From the NCBI RefSeq assembly GCF_047495495.1, contig NZ_CP179930.1, forward strand, positions 2,728,001 to 2,792,000: a stretch of DNA of 64,000 nt. Direction: 5' to 3'. The position numbers were made by a program, and so were the translations under genes. Each line of letters begins with the position of its first letter. The first letter of the stretch is position 1. This document shows, one piece after another, positions 15,447 through 25,217 of this stretch. Below the pieces are notes generated by a model. The model worked only from the letters and a program-made list of their open reading frames with translations, searched no databases and was not told the DNA's origin. The DNA comes from Zymobacter sp047495495 (lineage in GTDB: Bacteria; Pseudomonadota; Gammaproteobacteria; Pseudomonadales; Halomonadaceae).

Positions 15447-16595
15447 TCATTCAGCGAAGGCGTGTGCCAGATCGGCGATCAGCTCGTCAGCGTTCTCGAT
15501 CCCGACAGACAGGCGCAGCAACTGCGGCGTGATGCCCACTTCACGCTGCTGTTCCGGGGACATAGCCGCGTGCGTCATCACGCTGGGCTGACAGATCAGG
15601 CTTTCAACGCCCCCAAGGCTTTCCGCCAGAGTGAAGATGCGCAGGCGCGCAACAACGCGGCGTACGTAGTCGTTATCGCCGTTCAGCTCGACGGAGATCA
15701 TGCCGCCAAAGGCACGCATCTGGCGCTTGGCCAGCGCATGCTGCGGGTGACTTTCTAAGCCAGGGTAGTGAACGGCCTTGATGCCCGGCTGCGCTTCAAG
15801 CCAGTGGGCGATTTTAAGCGCATTCTCGCTATGACGCTCCATGCGAATCGCCAGTGTCTTGATGCCGCGCACGGTCATGAAGCTGCTATAGGGGTCGAGC
15901 ACGCTACCGACGGCGTTCTGCAAAAAGGCCAGCCGCTCGGAGACGTCTGGAGCATCTGCGCTGGTGACGACGACACCCGCCACGACATCGGAGTGGCCAT
16001 TCAGGTACTTGGTGGCAGAGTGCAGCACAACATCGAAACCGTGTTCGATCGGGCGCTGCAGACACGGCGTCGCAAAGGTATTGTCCACGACGCTGATCAG
16101 CTTATGGCGCTTCGCGATAGCGGCGATGGCGGACAGGTCGGCCATCTTCATCAGCGGGTTGGTCGGTGTTTCGACCCAGATCATTCGGGTATCGGGCCGG
16201 ATGGCCGCTTCAATACCGGCCAGATCCGCTGGATCAATATAGCTAACGGTCAGACCCGTCGTACGCTGACGGACCTTCTCCAGCAGGCGGCGCGTGCCGC
16301 CGTACAGATCATCAACCGCGATCAGGTGGGCGTCCTTGTCCAGCAGGTCCAGCACCGTCGAACAGGCAGCAAGACCGGTGGCAAAAGCAAAGCCGTGCGC
16401 ACCGTTTTCCAACGTCGCTACCGTCTTTTCCAGCATCGCACGAGTCGGGTTAGCCATACGCGCATATTCGTACGGGCCAGGCTCGCCGGGGGCAGCCTGG
16501 CAGAAAGTGGTGGAGGTGTAGAGCGGCGGAACGACAGCACCTAGCTCATCGGGCGTATCGCTGGCATGGACGGCAAGTGACTCTAAGGTCTTCAT
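15447..16595 (-). CDS. metB: Cys/Met metabolism PLP enzyme (cystathionine gamma-synthase/lyase family)
   Basis: PLP-dependent trans-sulfuration enzyme, 382 aa. Visible: YTSTTFCQ near the N-terminus, the PLP-phosphate motif FATGLAACSTV, VVDNTFATPCLQ, the Schiff-base lysine in HSATKYLNGHSD, and the C-terminal SLGGVESLICQP. Cystathionine gamma-synthase (methionine synthesis), gamma-lyase and O-acylhomoserine sulfhydrylase share these motifs, so the exact reaction is not settled; metB is the best guess from length and motif spelling. It stands alone on the minus strand. Confidence 0.75.
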   Translation of the reverse strand: MKTLESLAVHASDTPDELGAVVPPLYTSTTFCQAAPGEPGPYEYARMANPTRAMLEKTVATLENGAHGFAFATGLAACSTVLDLLDKDAHLIAVDDLYGGTRRLLEKVRQRTTGLTVSYIDPADLAGIEAAIRPDTRMIWVETPTNPLMKMADLSAIAAIAKRHKLISVVDNTFATPCLQRPIEHGFDVVLHSATKYLNGHSDVVAGVVVTSADAPDVSERLAFLQNAVGSVLDPYSSFMTVRGIKTLAIRMERHSENALKIAHWLEAQPGIKAVHYPGLESHPQHALAKRQMRAFGGMISVELNGDNDYVRRVVARLRIFTLAESLGGVESLICQPSVMTHAAMSPEQQREVGITPQLLRLSVGIENADELIADLAHAFAE

Positions 16596-16985
16596 AAGAT
16601 GATCCGTAACCTGGTTGTTCTTGAATGGAAAGCGGATGGGGATACTCCAGACGTTACCACACTTGGCGCAAGGCTTTTATGCGATCGCTGCATAACCAAA
16701 CAACACATTTTTCATTCGCACCAAGCAGCCATACATCACGAGCCCTTCTGAGGCTTCATCCATCAGCACCGTCGACGCCCAACAGCGCCCCCGCCAGCAC
16801 TCGACAGATTGAGCCTCTATCTTGGTATGAGCCTTAAAAAACGTGAGAAAGCGCCCGTTCAACCCCAGATACAGCGCCATCCGGCAGGGAAAATGCTCAT
16901 ATCGCTTACGCCTCAGCCCCACTCGCGATGAAGAGAGGATGTTCTATAAAGCAATGACAGCGGCCCTTTCCAGCCATGACGCCAT
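16596..16985. other. Intergenic region, no supported gene
   Basis: About 390 bp between the PLP enzyme and the terminator of the next gene. Open frames at 16625-16837 (plus) and 16677-16922 (minus) have no RBS, recognisable domain or convincing composition. It probably contains the promoter of the PLP enzyme gene; no clear -35/-10 was found. Confidence 0.4.
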
Positions 16986-17030
16986 AAAAAGACACCGCCC
17001 CTGCCGATCACACGGACAGAGGCGGTGTTT
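16986..17030 (-). terminator. Terminator of the 17052-17504 gene
   Basis: Stem ACACCGCC (16992-16999) / GGCGGTGT (17021-17028) with extra pairing CCG/CGG inside. On the minus strand it continues into CTTTTTATG. It lies 20 bp past the stop of the minus-strand membrane protein gene. Confidence 0.75.
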
Positions 17031-17051
17031 TCATGACACTAGGGCGATCAA

Positions 17052-17504
17052 TCAGCCATCAACGCGGGGCACGCTATTACGCTGCTGCACGAACAGCAGT
17101 ATCCGCGCAATCACGATCACTACACACAGGGCCAGCGCAATCTTGGCCATCAGACAGCACAGGATGAAACCGACGGCGAAATAGGCCCAGCGCCACGCAC
17201 TGGACGAACGGAAGATGACGGCCCACAAGGCAAACACCATCAGCACGACGGCGATGATCAGCCCGGCATTGGCAGAGCTATGAATGAAGCCCCTGAGGCC
17301 GGAAGGCATGCCGATCGACCATGAGGTGTGCCACCAGATCCCCGCGATGGCCCACAGCAGACGCAGCGCCCAGCACATGATGACACCGGACATGCCGGCA
17401 TTGAGCACATCCCACAGCGGTACTCGCTGCCGGTTCGGCATGACCATAACAGGGCTGTCGTTCTGGGCGATGATATCGCGCACTTTATTGATGAGGTTGC
17501 TCAC
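17052..17504 (-). CDS. Multi-pass membrane protein of unknown function
   Basis: 150 aa with about four hydrophobic segments (MSGVIMCWALRLLWAIAGIW; AGLIIAVVLMVFALWAVIF; YFAVGFILCCLMAK; IALALCVVIVIARILLFV). The start is GTG with AGGGAAAG upstream. The N-terminal part is amphipathic and hydrophilic. No family recognised. It follows its own promoter region and has its own terminator, so it is not part of the nuo operon. Confidence 0.5.
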   Translation of the reverse strand: MSNLINKVRDIIAQNDSPVMVMPNRQRVPLWDVLNAGMSGVIMCWALRLLWAIAGIWWHTSWSIGMPSGLRGFIHSSANAGLIIAVVLMVFALWAVIFRSSSAWRWAYFAVGFILCCLMAKIALALCVVIVIARILLFVQQRNSVPRVDG

Positions 17505-17695
17505 GCAGATGCTTTCCCTTTGAGTTGCCGAGACGATGCAATCTTCCCCTTCTCTCGGCAGTTCAGTTCAGACGGTAGACTGCATACTACACCAAACCTC
17601 AGGGGCTCCAAATAAGGTGCTCAAGCAAAGGGATAGCGCAGATAGGACATCTGACATACTTGGGCTGAAGACACCAATGCTCACTATCCTTCATG

Positions 17696-17725
17696 AAAAA
17701 AGCCCCCACCAAAAGATGGAGGCTT
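17696..17725 (-). terminator. Terminator of the nuo operon
   Basis: Stem AAGCCCCCA (17700-17708) / TGGAGGCTT (17717-17725) with one G-U pair and an 8-nt loop; minus-strand reading continues into TTTT then CATG. It begins 26 bp beyond the nuoN stop, at the 3' end of the complex I operon. Confidence 0.8.
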
Positions 17726-17750
17726 CTTCAGAGCAAAAGTGCTCATGTCA

Positions 17751-19223
17751 TCAGAACGTGCCTACTAGATTCATCAGCGGGGTCGGGTACAGCCCCAGAA
17801 TCCAGACAACGGTGGTTACTACGAACGCCGTAACCAGCGCACAGCTGGCACCCTTGAGCCGTTCGGCGCCCACACCTTCTTCTTCGGTACGCTCGGGCAG
17901 AAACAGCGTAATCATCACGCGCAGGTAGTAATAGAGACCGATCGCGCTGCCCAGCACCAGTACTATTGCCAGCCACCACAGATGGCTTTCCACCGCGACA
18001 GAAACGACGTAGAACTTACCGACAAACCCAGCCGTCAGCGGAATACCCGCCATCGAGATCATCATCAAGCTCAGGCCCGCCGCCTGATACGGATGGCGCC
18101 AGAACAGCCCACGGTAGTGATACAGCTGGGCGTAGTCGCTGCCATCATAAGGACTGGTTACGAGCGTCATGACCGAGAAGGCGCCCAGCGCCGTCAGCAT
18201 ATACATGCCCAGATACAGCGCCGCGGCTTCGGCCGACGAAACGGCAGGGCTGCTGTGCCATCCCAGCGCTACCACGACGATCATTAGGTAGCCAAGGTGT
18301 GCGATCGACGAGTAGCCCATGATGCGTTTGAGGTTGTTCTGCAGCAGCGCCAGCAGGTTACCGCCCAGCATCGACAGGATGGCCAGACCACTCAGCACCT
18401 TGTAAAGGATGTCGCGATCAACGGGCGCGCTGATCATAAAGCGCAGCAGCGCCGCGAATACTGCAACCTTGCTCACCGTGGCCAAGAACGCCGTAACCGG
18501 CATAGGCGCGCCTTCATAGACATCCGGCGTCCACAGGTGGAACGGGATGACCGACAGCTTGAAGGCCAGTCCGATCACCATCATGCCGACAGCGATGGTC
18601 GTCCAGCGGGAGCCGAGCAGCGAAGGCTGCGCGCCGATCTCATTGAACAGCAGCGAGCCACTAATGGCGTAGAGCAAGGCCATCCCGAACAGTAAGAACG
18701 TGGTCGCCAGGGCTGACAGCACCATGTACTTGATACCGGCTTCCAGCGAGTTGCGGTTGCGATAGGCAAACGCGGCCATGCCATACAGCGGTACCGACAT
18801 CAATTCCAGCCCAACAAACATGGCGGCCATGTGCACGCTGCTGACCAGCAGAATTGCGCCCATTACCGAGCAAGCCAACAGCATGTAGAACTCGTCGGGA
18901 TGGTCATCGAAGCGGTTGAAGTAGGTCTTGCCCAGCAGGGTGCAGAAGAAGCCCCCCACCAGCACCATACCGGTGAAGATCAGCGAGTAACGATCGACCA
19001 CCATTACCGGCGTGACGGACAGCGAATGCGTGCCGTGCGGCAGCACGCTACCGAACCCCACCCACAGCGTTGCCACAAACGCCAGCGCCAGTCCGATGGC
19101 CGTCAGTGCCGCGCTGACAGTGTGGCTGCGCCGCCATGCCGTGACCAGCATGACCACCAGCACGGTCAGTCCCGTAACGATCATTGGCGATATCGCCAGA
19201 AGATGTGTCGATGTCAGGTTCAT
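17751..19223 (-). CDS. nuoN: NADH-quinone oxidoreductase subunit N
   Basis: Antiporter-like proton-pumping membrane subunit of complex I, 490 aa and highly hydrophobic (about 14 helices). The conserved lysine helix region FKLSVIPFHLWTPDVYEGAP and the glutamate in MFVGLELMSVPLYGMAAF mark the family. Last gene of the operon, 11 bp downstream of nuoM and just before the terminator. Confidence 0.95.
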   Translation of the reverse strand: MNLTSTHLLAISPMIVTGLTVLVVMLVTAWRRSHTVSAALTAIGLALAFVATLWVGFGSVLPHGTHSLSVTPVMVVDRYSLIFTGMVLVGGFFCTLLGKTYFNRFDDHPDEFYMLLACSVMGAILLVSSVHMAAMFVGLELMSVPLYGMAAFAYRNRNSLEAGIKYMVLSALATTFLLFGMALLYAISGSLLFNEIGAQPSLLGSRWTTIAVGMMVIGLAFKLSVIPFHLWTPDVYEGAPMPVTAFLATVSKVAVFAALLRFMISAPVDRDILYKVLSGLAILSMLGGNLLALLQNNLKRIMGYSSIAHLGYLMIVVVALGWHSSPAVSSAEAAALYLGMYMLTALGAFSVMTLVTSPYDGSDYAQLYHYRGLFWRHPYQAAGLSLMMISMAGIPLTAGFVGKFYVVSVAVESHLWWLAIVLVLGSAIGLYYYLRVMITLFLPERTEEEGVGAERLKGASCALVTAFVVTTVVWILGLYPTPLMNLVGTF

Positions 19224-19234
19224 GACGACTCCGC

Positions 19235-20746
19235 TTACGGACTCAAAGTGGTATGGGAGAACCAGTGGGCGACTTCCGTCATCGACTGTGCCGAGATATC
19301 CATCACCAGATGCGGGAAGATACCCGTGGCGATCAACAATGCGATCAGCAGCGACAGCATCGCGCTCTCACGGAAGTTGAGCTTTTCGAGCGGCTTGTCG
19401 CTGGCGGGTTTGCCGAAGTAGATGCGCTGCATAATGATCAGTGAGTACACCGCCGAGAACAACAGCCCACCGCAGGCAATGGCCACGATCCACGGCGCGT
19501 CCGAGAAGCTGCCGAACAGGATCATGAACTCACCGATGAAGTTACCGGTTCCCGGCACCCCGCACGAGGCCATGATCAGCACCAGCGAGAAGCCGGACAT
19601 GGCCCCGATGCGACCGAACAGGCCGTTCATCTTGCGCATATCGCGGGTGTCGGTGCGTTCGAACAGCTGACCGCAGACGATAAACAGCCCTGCCGCCGAA
19701 AAGGCGTGGGCGACCATCATCACCACGACCCCTTGCAGCGCAAGGTGGCTACCCGCGTAGATACCGATCACCACGAAGCCCATATGCGAGATACTGGAAC
19801 AGGCCACAAGGCGTTTAATATCGGTCTGCGAGAAGGCGATGATCGCACCGTAGTAGATACTGATCAGCCCTAGCACCATTGCGACCGGCGCGAACTGAGC
19901 GGAAGCCACAGGAAACAGCGGCAGCGCGAAGCGCAGCAGTCCATAGGCTGCCGTTTTAATCAAAATCCCTGCTAGATCGACTGACCCCGCCGTGGGCGCC
20001 TGACCGTGGGCATCCGGCAGCCAGCCGTGCAACGGCACGATCGGCAGCTTCACCGCAAAGGCAACAAAGAAGCCCAGCATCAGAATCATGCCAACGGTGT
20101 CGCTCATCGGCGTATCTAGCAGCTTGATGTAGTTGAACGTCAGCTCGTGGCGGGTTTGGTAGTGCATATACACCAGCCCGAGGATCGCCAGCAGCATCAA
20201 TAGACCGCTGGCCTGAGTGTAGATGAAGAACTTGGTAGCAGCCTGGATGCGGGTCTTGTTGGCGTTGCTGTGGCCCCACAGTGCGATCAGGAAGTACATC
20301 GGTACCAGCATGACTTCCCAAAAGGCGAAGAACAGGAACAGGTCAGTGGCTAAGAACACCCCGTAAACCGCGCCGATAATCCACATCAAGTTAAGGTGGA
20401 AAAAGCCCACGCGGTGATTGATTTCACGCCATGAACACAGCACGGCAAAGATGCCAAGAAAGCCGGTCAGCGCGATCATCAAAAGCGACAGCCCATCGAC
20501 CGCCAGACTGAAGGTGATGTCGAAGCGGGGAATCCACGGTGCCGTCCACTCATGCGTCCACTGGGGATGCAGCGACACTGCTTTCAGCTGGTAATCCCCA
20601 TCCAGGAACAGGATCAGCGAGACCAGTAGCACAAGGAGCGTTGTCAGCAGGGCTATCGCACGCGGTACCTTTGATCCAAGGTTCTCGGTTGCCCAGCACA
20701 GCAGTCCGCCGATGAACGGGATCAGAATGAGCCAGAGAAGCAGCAT
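19235..20746 (-). CDS. nuoM: NADH-quinone oxidoreductase subunit M
   Basis: Antiporter-like proton-pumping subunit of complex I, 503 aa. Family motifs: FFAFWEVMLVPMYFLIALWG with the key glutamate, KLPIVPLHGWLPDAHGQAPT with the essential lysine, and CSSISHMGFVVIGIYAG. Separated by 21 bp from nuoL and 11 bp from nuoN, clearly one transcription unit. Confidence 0.96.
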   Translation of the reverse strand: MLLLWLILIPFIGGLLCWATENLGSKVPRAIALLTTLLVLLVSLILFLDGDYQLKAVSLHPQWTHEWTAPWIPRFDITFSLAVDGLSLLMIALTGFLGIFAVLCSWREINHRVGFFHLNLMWIIGAVYGVFLATDLFLFFAFWEVMLVPMYFLIALWGHSNANKTRIQAATKFFIYTQASGLLMLLAILGLVYMHYQTRHELTFNYIKLLDTPMSDTVGMILMLGFFVAFAVKLPIVPLHGWLPDAHGQAPTAGSVDLAGILIKTAAYGLLRFALPLFPVASAQFAPVAMVLGLISIYYGAIIAFSQTDIKRLVACSSISHMGFVVIGIYAGSHLALQGVVVMMVAHAFSAAGLFIVCGQLFERTDTRDMRKMNGLFGRIGAMSGFSLVLIMASCGVPGTGNFIGEFMILFGSFSDAPWIVAIACGGLLFSAVYSLIIMQRIYFGKPASDKPLEKLNFRESAMLSLLIALLIATGIFPHLVMDISAQSMTEVAHWFSHTTLSP

Positions 20747-20767
20747 AGAGTTTGAATCCTCAAGTGG

Positions 20768-22702
20768 TTAGCCCAACATCAACAGTACTGTCACTACCGT
20801 GGCTCCCGCGATGAACGTGGCAGCGTAATGCCGCAGACGTCCATTCTGCGTTGCAGACAGCGCTCGATACCCCAGACGAACCAACGACGGCACCAGATCG
20901 CAGATCATGTCGATCCAGTCCGCCTGATGGCCTCGTTGCGGCCATGCCAGCGCGGCCTTCTGGAGGCCGTTGCTTATTCTATCGATCCAGTCGATCTGCT
21001 GTGCTCGCGTTAGCAGCAAGAAGCTTCTGACGAACAGCACGTCATAGAGACGATCGAACCCGAAGGCTGAGTGGAAGCAGCGCCACAGTCGCTTGCCGAA
21101 TGGCGTTTCGACGATGGTGGAGATCAGGCGGCGCTGGCCGAGGAACAGGATGGCAGCCAGCAGTACCCCGAACAGTGCGACGACGGAAGACAGCACTTCG
21201 AGTACGGTTTTCAGTCCACGCACGCTGACTTCGGGGTCAAGCGTCGGCAACACGCCGCTCAGCGGAGGAACGATCATGGCGCCCACGACGGTCGATAGGA
21301 TCGCCAATATACATAAAGGCAATGCATGAGATATGCCATGCGGCGCATGCGCGCGCGTACGGCACTCACCGTGAAAGACCACGAAAATCAGGCGGAAGGT
21401 ATAGATTGAGGTGAGAAGTGCGCCGAACAGGCCCGCCAGCCACAGCACCGTGTGACCCGATGCCACGGACAGCCAGAGGATCTCATCCTTGGAATAGAAG
21501 CCCGAGGTGAAAATGGGCAGTGCCGACAATGCTGAACCACCGAGCAGGAAACTGATCCATGGCAGCCGCAGCTGGCGCGCCAATCCCCCCATCTTGTAGA
21601 TGTTCTGTTCGTGATGACAGGCCACGATGACTGACCCCGAAGCAAGGAACAGCAGCGCTTTGAAGAAGGCATGCACCATCAGGTGGAAGATCGCAGCGTC
21701 CCACGCCTGAACCCCCAGCGCCAAGAACATGTACCCAATCTGGCTCATGGTCGAATAGGCCAGAATGCGCTTGATGTCGGTCTGTGCCAGCGCCGATAGC
21801 CCGGCCATCACCAGTGTAGCCACACCGATCACGCCCACCAGTTGCAGCGTGAACGGGGCCAGCTCGTAGATGCCGTGCATGCGCGCGATCAGGTAGACCC
21901 CTGCCGTGACCATGGTCGCCGCATGGATCAACGCCGATACCGGCGTCGGGCCGGCCATGGCATCAGCCAGCCACGTCTGCAGCGGCAGCTGAGCCGACTT
22001 GCCGACCGCCCCGCCCAGCATCAGCAACGCGATCAGCTCGGCCAGCGCCCGGTGATGCCCCAGCACCGCAGGAGCCTTGTCCAGCACGGCCTGCATGTTA
22101 AGGGTGCCGAAGTGCGCCCAGATCAGGAACATCGCAATGGCAAGGAAGATATCGCCGAGGCGGGTCATGATGAACGCCTTGAAGGCCGCCCATGTATTGG
22201 CCTTGTCACGGTAGTAGTAACCGATCAGCAGATAACTGCACACCCCGACGCCTTCCCAGCCGAAGAACAGCACCAGCAGGTTGTCGCCCAGCACCAGCAT
22301 CAACATGCTGAACACGAACAGGTTCATGCAGGCAAAGAAGCGGGTGTAGAGATAACCCGGGTTGGCTTCCTGATCTTCCGTCATGTACCACGAAGCGAAC
22401 AGATGGATCAGGGCACCAACGCCCGTCACCACGCTGATCATGGTCAGCGAGAGGCCGTCCAACCGCAGCGTGATCGGCACCTGAAAGTTGCCATCGGACA
22501 TCCACGTCCACAGGGTTTGTGACCACGCCACGCGGTGGTCCTGCATCAGCCAAGCCGTGTCGATGCCCGCTGTCACCAGCGCCGACAGCACGACAGAGCC
22601 AACGCCGATCACGGTCGCCGCACGGTGTGACATGTGCCGGAACACCATCAGCAGCAGTGACCCCAGCAGCGGTAGCAGACACACGAGATAGAGTAGGTTC
22701 AT
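20768..22702 (-). CDS. nuoL: NADH-quinone oxidoreductase subunit L
   Basis: Distal antiporter-like proton-pumping subunit of complex I with the long lateral helix, 644 aa (E. coli about 613). Motifs: FFGWEGVGVCSYLLIGYYY, LQTWLADAMAGPTPVSALIH and AYSTMSQIGYMFLALG. The C-terminal part after about residue 500 holds the amphipathic lateral helix and anchor. The start overlaps the nuoK stop by 4 bp (ATGA). Confidence 0.96.
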   Translation of the reverse strand: MNLLYLVCLLPLLGSLLLMVFRHMSHRAATVIGVGSVVLSALVTAGIDTAWLMQDHRVAWSQTLWTWMSDGNFQVPITLRLDGLSLTMISVVTGVGALIHLFASWYMTEDQEANPGYLYTRFFACMNLFVFSMLMLVLGDNLLVLFFGWEGVGVCSYLLIGYYYRDKANTWAAFKAFIMTRLGDIFLAIAMFLIWAHFGTLNMQAVLDKAPAVLGHHRALAELIALLMLGGAVGKSAQLPLQTWLADAMAGPTPVSALIHAATMVTAGVYLIARMHGIYELAPFTLQLVGVIGVATLVMAGLSALAQTDIKRILAYSTMSQIGYMFLALGVQAWDAAIFHLMVHAFFKALLFLASGSVIVACHHEQNIYKMGGLARQLRLPWISFLLGGSALSALPIFTSGFYSKDEILWLSVASGHTVLWLAGLFGALLTSIYTFRLIFVVFHGECRTRAHAPHGISHALPLCILAILSTVVGAMIVPPLSGVLPTLDPEVSVRGLKTVLEVLSSVVALFGVLLAAILFLGQRRLISTIVETPFGKRLWRCFHSAFGFDRLYDVLFVRSFLLLTRAQQIDWIDRISNGLQKAALAWPQRGHQADWIDMICDLVPSLVRLGYRALSATQNGRLRHYAATFIAGATVVTVLLMLG

Positions 22703-23010
22703 CCTTTCATCCCACTTACGGCGTCGATATCAAGGGTCCGGCAGCGGCGGTGCAGCTGGATCAGCAGCGCGAGGCCGATGCTGGCTTCGGCGGCGGCCAG
22801 CGTGATGATGAAAATGAACATCACCTGTCCGTCGGGTTGCTGCCAGGCGGAACCGGCCACCACGAAGGCCAGTGCCGCGGCATTCATCATGATTTCGAGA
22901 CACATCAACACGAACACCATGTTGCGTCTGACCACCAGCCCGGTCGCCCCAATCGCGAACAGGATCAGGGCCAGCGTCAGGCCGTGCTCGATAGGCAATG
23001 CGTTATTCAT
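22699..23010 (-). CDS. nuoK: NADH-quinone oxidoreductase subunit K
   Basis: Small three-helix membrane subunit of complex I, 103 aa (normal about 100). The conserved membrane glutamates are visible in MCLEIMMNAAALAF and LAAAEASIGLALL. The start at 23010 is chosen for GGGGAGGG just upstream and the expected length; the frame stays open to 23163 without coding character. Stop overlaps nuoL by 4 bp. Confidence 0.95.
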   Translation of the reverse strand: MNNALPIEHGLTLALILFAIGATGLVVRRNMVFVLMCLEIMMNAAALAFVVAGSAWQQPDGQVMFIFIITLAAAEASIGLALLIQLHRRCRTLDIDAVSGMKG

Positions 23011-23068
23011 ACGCCCTCCCCATGCCGTTGCGATACCCGTGACGGGTTCATGCCTGCGTGACGTGCGG

Positions 23069-23626
23069 TCATGAGGCTTCTCCTTGCTCGTCTGCGCGTG
23101 CGTCGGTGTCCTCTTCGGCCTCGACGGCAACGGTTGCATCCGGGCGGCCGATGTGTGACGCAATGATCAGGGCCGCCAGCAGCAGGAACGCGGCCAGCTC
23201 AACCAGAATCAGGTACGGACCGAACAGCGCCATGCCGACCTTCGAGGCTCCCTGAATTTCGTTACCGAGCGGCTGACCATTACCGTGCAACACCAGCATG
23301 CTGACCAGCGTCACTAGCAGTACGGCCGACATGATGCCGGGCAATCGCCACGCTTTGGGCGACATCCAGCGCCGCTCCTGCAGCACGGCGTCCTTGCCCA
23401 CGTTCAGCATCATGATGACGAACACGAACATCACCATAATGGCACCGGCATAGACGATCACTTCCAAGGCGCCAGCGAAGGGCGCGCCCAGTGCGAAGAA
23501 GATCATGGCCACGGCGATCAGCGAGATCACCAGATTGAGCAGCGCATGCACGGGGTTGGTGTTGATGACCACCCCAAGTGTGGCCAGTACGGCGATGATC
23601 GCCGAGATGTAGAATGCAGCTTCCAC
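23069..23626 (-). CDS. nuoJ: NADH-quinone oxidoreductase subunit J
   Basis: Five-helix membrane subunit of complex I, 185 aa. The pattern HALLNLVISLIAVAMIFFAL and VYAGAIMVMFVFVIMML is characteristic. The C-terminal tail is acidic and poorly conserved (EAEEDTDARADEQGEAS). 30 bp downstream of nuoI, 58 bp upstream of nuoK. Confidence 0.95.
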   Translation of the reverse strand: MEAAFYISAIIAVLATLGVVINTNPVHALLNLVISLIAVAMIFFALGAPFAGALEVIVYAGAIMVMFVFVIMMLNVGKDAVLQERRWMSPKAWRLPGIMSAVLLVTLVSMLVLHGNGQPLGNEIQGASKVGMALFGPYLILVELAAFLLLAALIIASHIGRPDATVAVEAEEDTDARADEQGEAS

Positions 23627-23656
23627 GATTTGACCTCGCGTGGCTCTGGCTACCCG

Positions 23657-24193
23657 TCAAGGCAGCAGGGATTTGACATCGATCGGGCGTGCTTCCTGCT
23701 TTGCCGCCCCTTTTCCCTTCCCGGCGATCGCCAGGCCGGACACCTTGTAGAAATTGTACTCGTGGTCCTTACCGGTGCCCGCGATCAGCAGGTCGCGCTT
23801 CTCAAAGATCAGGTCGGCGCGACGGTACTCGCCCAGCTCGAAATCCGGCGTCAGCTGGATAGCCGATGTCGGGCAGGCCTCTTCGCACAGGCCACAGAAA
23901 ATGCAGCGCGAGAAGTTGATGCGGAAGAACTCGGCGTACCAGCGACCGTCCTCTTTCTCGCCCTTCTGCAGCGCGATGCAGCCCACCGGACAGACCACGG
24001 CACACAGGTTGCAGGCCACGCAGCGTTCCTCACCGTCAGGATCACGGGTCAGCACGATGCGACCGCGATAGCGCGGCGGCAGATAGACCTTCTCTTCGGG
24101 GTACTGCAGCGTTTCGCGCTTACGGAACGCGTGCATAAACACCATGAACAGCGTTCTCAGCTGGCTCCAGATGCCCTTCAGCAATCGGATCAT
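23657..24193 (-). CDS. nuoI: NADH-quinone oxidoreductase subunit I
   Basis: Peripheral-arm subunit of complex I that binds two [4Fe-4S] clusters (N6a, N6b), 178 aa. The two ferredoxin motifs are CVACNLCAVVCPVGC and CIFCGLCEEACPTSAI. The N-terminal amphipathic helix and YPEEKVYLPPRYRGRIVL are typical. 25 bp downstream of nuoH. Confidence 0.96.
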   Translation of the reverse strand: MIRLLKGIWSQLRTLFMVFMHAFRKRETLQYPEEKVYLPPRYRGRIVLTRDPDGEERCVACNLCAVVCPVGCIALQKGEKEDGRWYAEFFRINFSRCIFCGLCEEACPTSAIQLTPDFELGEYRRADLIFEKRDLLIAGTGKDHEYNFYKVSGLAIAGKGKGAAKQEARPIDVKSLLP

Positions 24194-24218
24194 CTTGCTT
24201 TCCTCCCTTGCATCCTAT

Positions 24219-25217
24219 TCAGCCCGCCGAACCCGGCATGTTCCACAGCACGACGACACCCGTGACCAGCAGGTTGATCAGTGTGACCGGCAGACAGATC
24301 TTCCAGCCAAAACTCATCACCTTGTCATAGCGCGGGCGCGGCAGCGAGGCACGCAGCAGGATGAAGAACATCATGAAGAACATGGTTTTGAGAGCAAACC
24401 ACACGAACGGTGGCAGCCAAGGGCCGAGCCAGCCCCCAAAGAACAGCGTCACGATCAGCGCCGAGATCATGGTGATACCGATGTATTCACCGACGAAGAA
24501 CATCCCCCACTTCATACCGGAATATTCGATATGGTAACCGTCGGCCAGCTCCTGCTCGGCTTCCGGCTGGTCGAAGGGGTGACGGTGGATAACGGCGATA
24601 CCCGCGATCAGGAAAGTGGCGAAGCCAAAGAACTGGGGCACGATGTTCCACATGCCGCGCTGGGCTTCGACGATAGTGCGCAAATCAAACGAGCCGCTCA
24701 TCGCCACAACGCCCATCAGCGATAGACCAAGGAACACTTCATAGGAAATGGTCTGGGCTGAGGCACGCATCGCCCCCAACAGAGCGAACTTGTTGTCGCT
24801 GGCGTAACCGCCAAACAGCACCGCATAAACACTGAGCCCCGCCATCGCCATAAAGAACAGCAGCCCGATGCTGAAGTCTGCGACCCCCAGTGTGGGCGTG
24901 ATGGGAATGATCATGAAGGCCAGGATCAGCGTGCCCATTGAGATCATCGGGGCCAGCAGGAACAGCAGGCGGTCGGCAAAGGGCGGAATCCAGTCTTCTT
25001 TGAAGAACATCTTCACCATGTCAGCGACCAACTGCAGCGACCCGAACGGGCCGACGCGGTTGGGACCGTAGCGATCCTGCCACAGCCCCAACACGCGGCG
25101 TTCGATAAAGCTCATGTACGCGCCGATGATGACGGCCGCCAGCAGAATCAGAATGGCCTGCAGCACGCGCGTGCCGACATCCAGCATCTCGGGCGTGACC
25201 CAGTTCATGCTCATCAT
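24219..25217 (-). CDS. nuoH: NADH-quinone oxidoreductase subunit H
   Basis: Membrane subunit of complex I forming the quinone-binding chamber with NuoB/CD, 332 aa. Signatures: IERRVLGLWQDRYGPNRVGP and the acidic quinone-site loop FDQPEAEQELADGYHIEYSG. The start overlaps nuoG by 4 bp. An alternative start at Met2 or Met4 (MMSMNW) is possible. Confidence 0.96.
   Translation of the reverse strand: MMSMNWVTPEMLDVGTRVLQAILILLAAVIIGAYMSFIERRVLGLWQDRYGPNRVGPFGSLQLVADMVKMFFKEDWIPPFADRLLFLLAPMISMGTLILAFMIIPITPTLGVADFSIGLLFFMAMAGLSVYAVLFGGYASDNKFALLGAMRASAQTISYEVFLGLSLMGVVAMSGSFDLRTIVEAQRGMWNIVPQFFGFATFLIAGIAVIHRHPFDQPEAEQELADGYHIEYSGMKWGMFFVGEYIGITMISALIVTLFFGGWLGPWLPPFVWFALKTMFFMMFFILLRASLPRPRYDKVMSFGWKICLPVTLINLLVTGVVVLWNMPGSAG

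Noticed and set aside
16677..16922. 81-codon minus-strand frame upstream of the PLP enzyme gene
   Set aside because: No RBS, no domain, unremarkable composition; left as intergenic.
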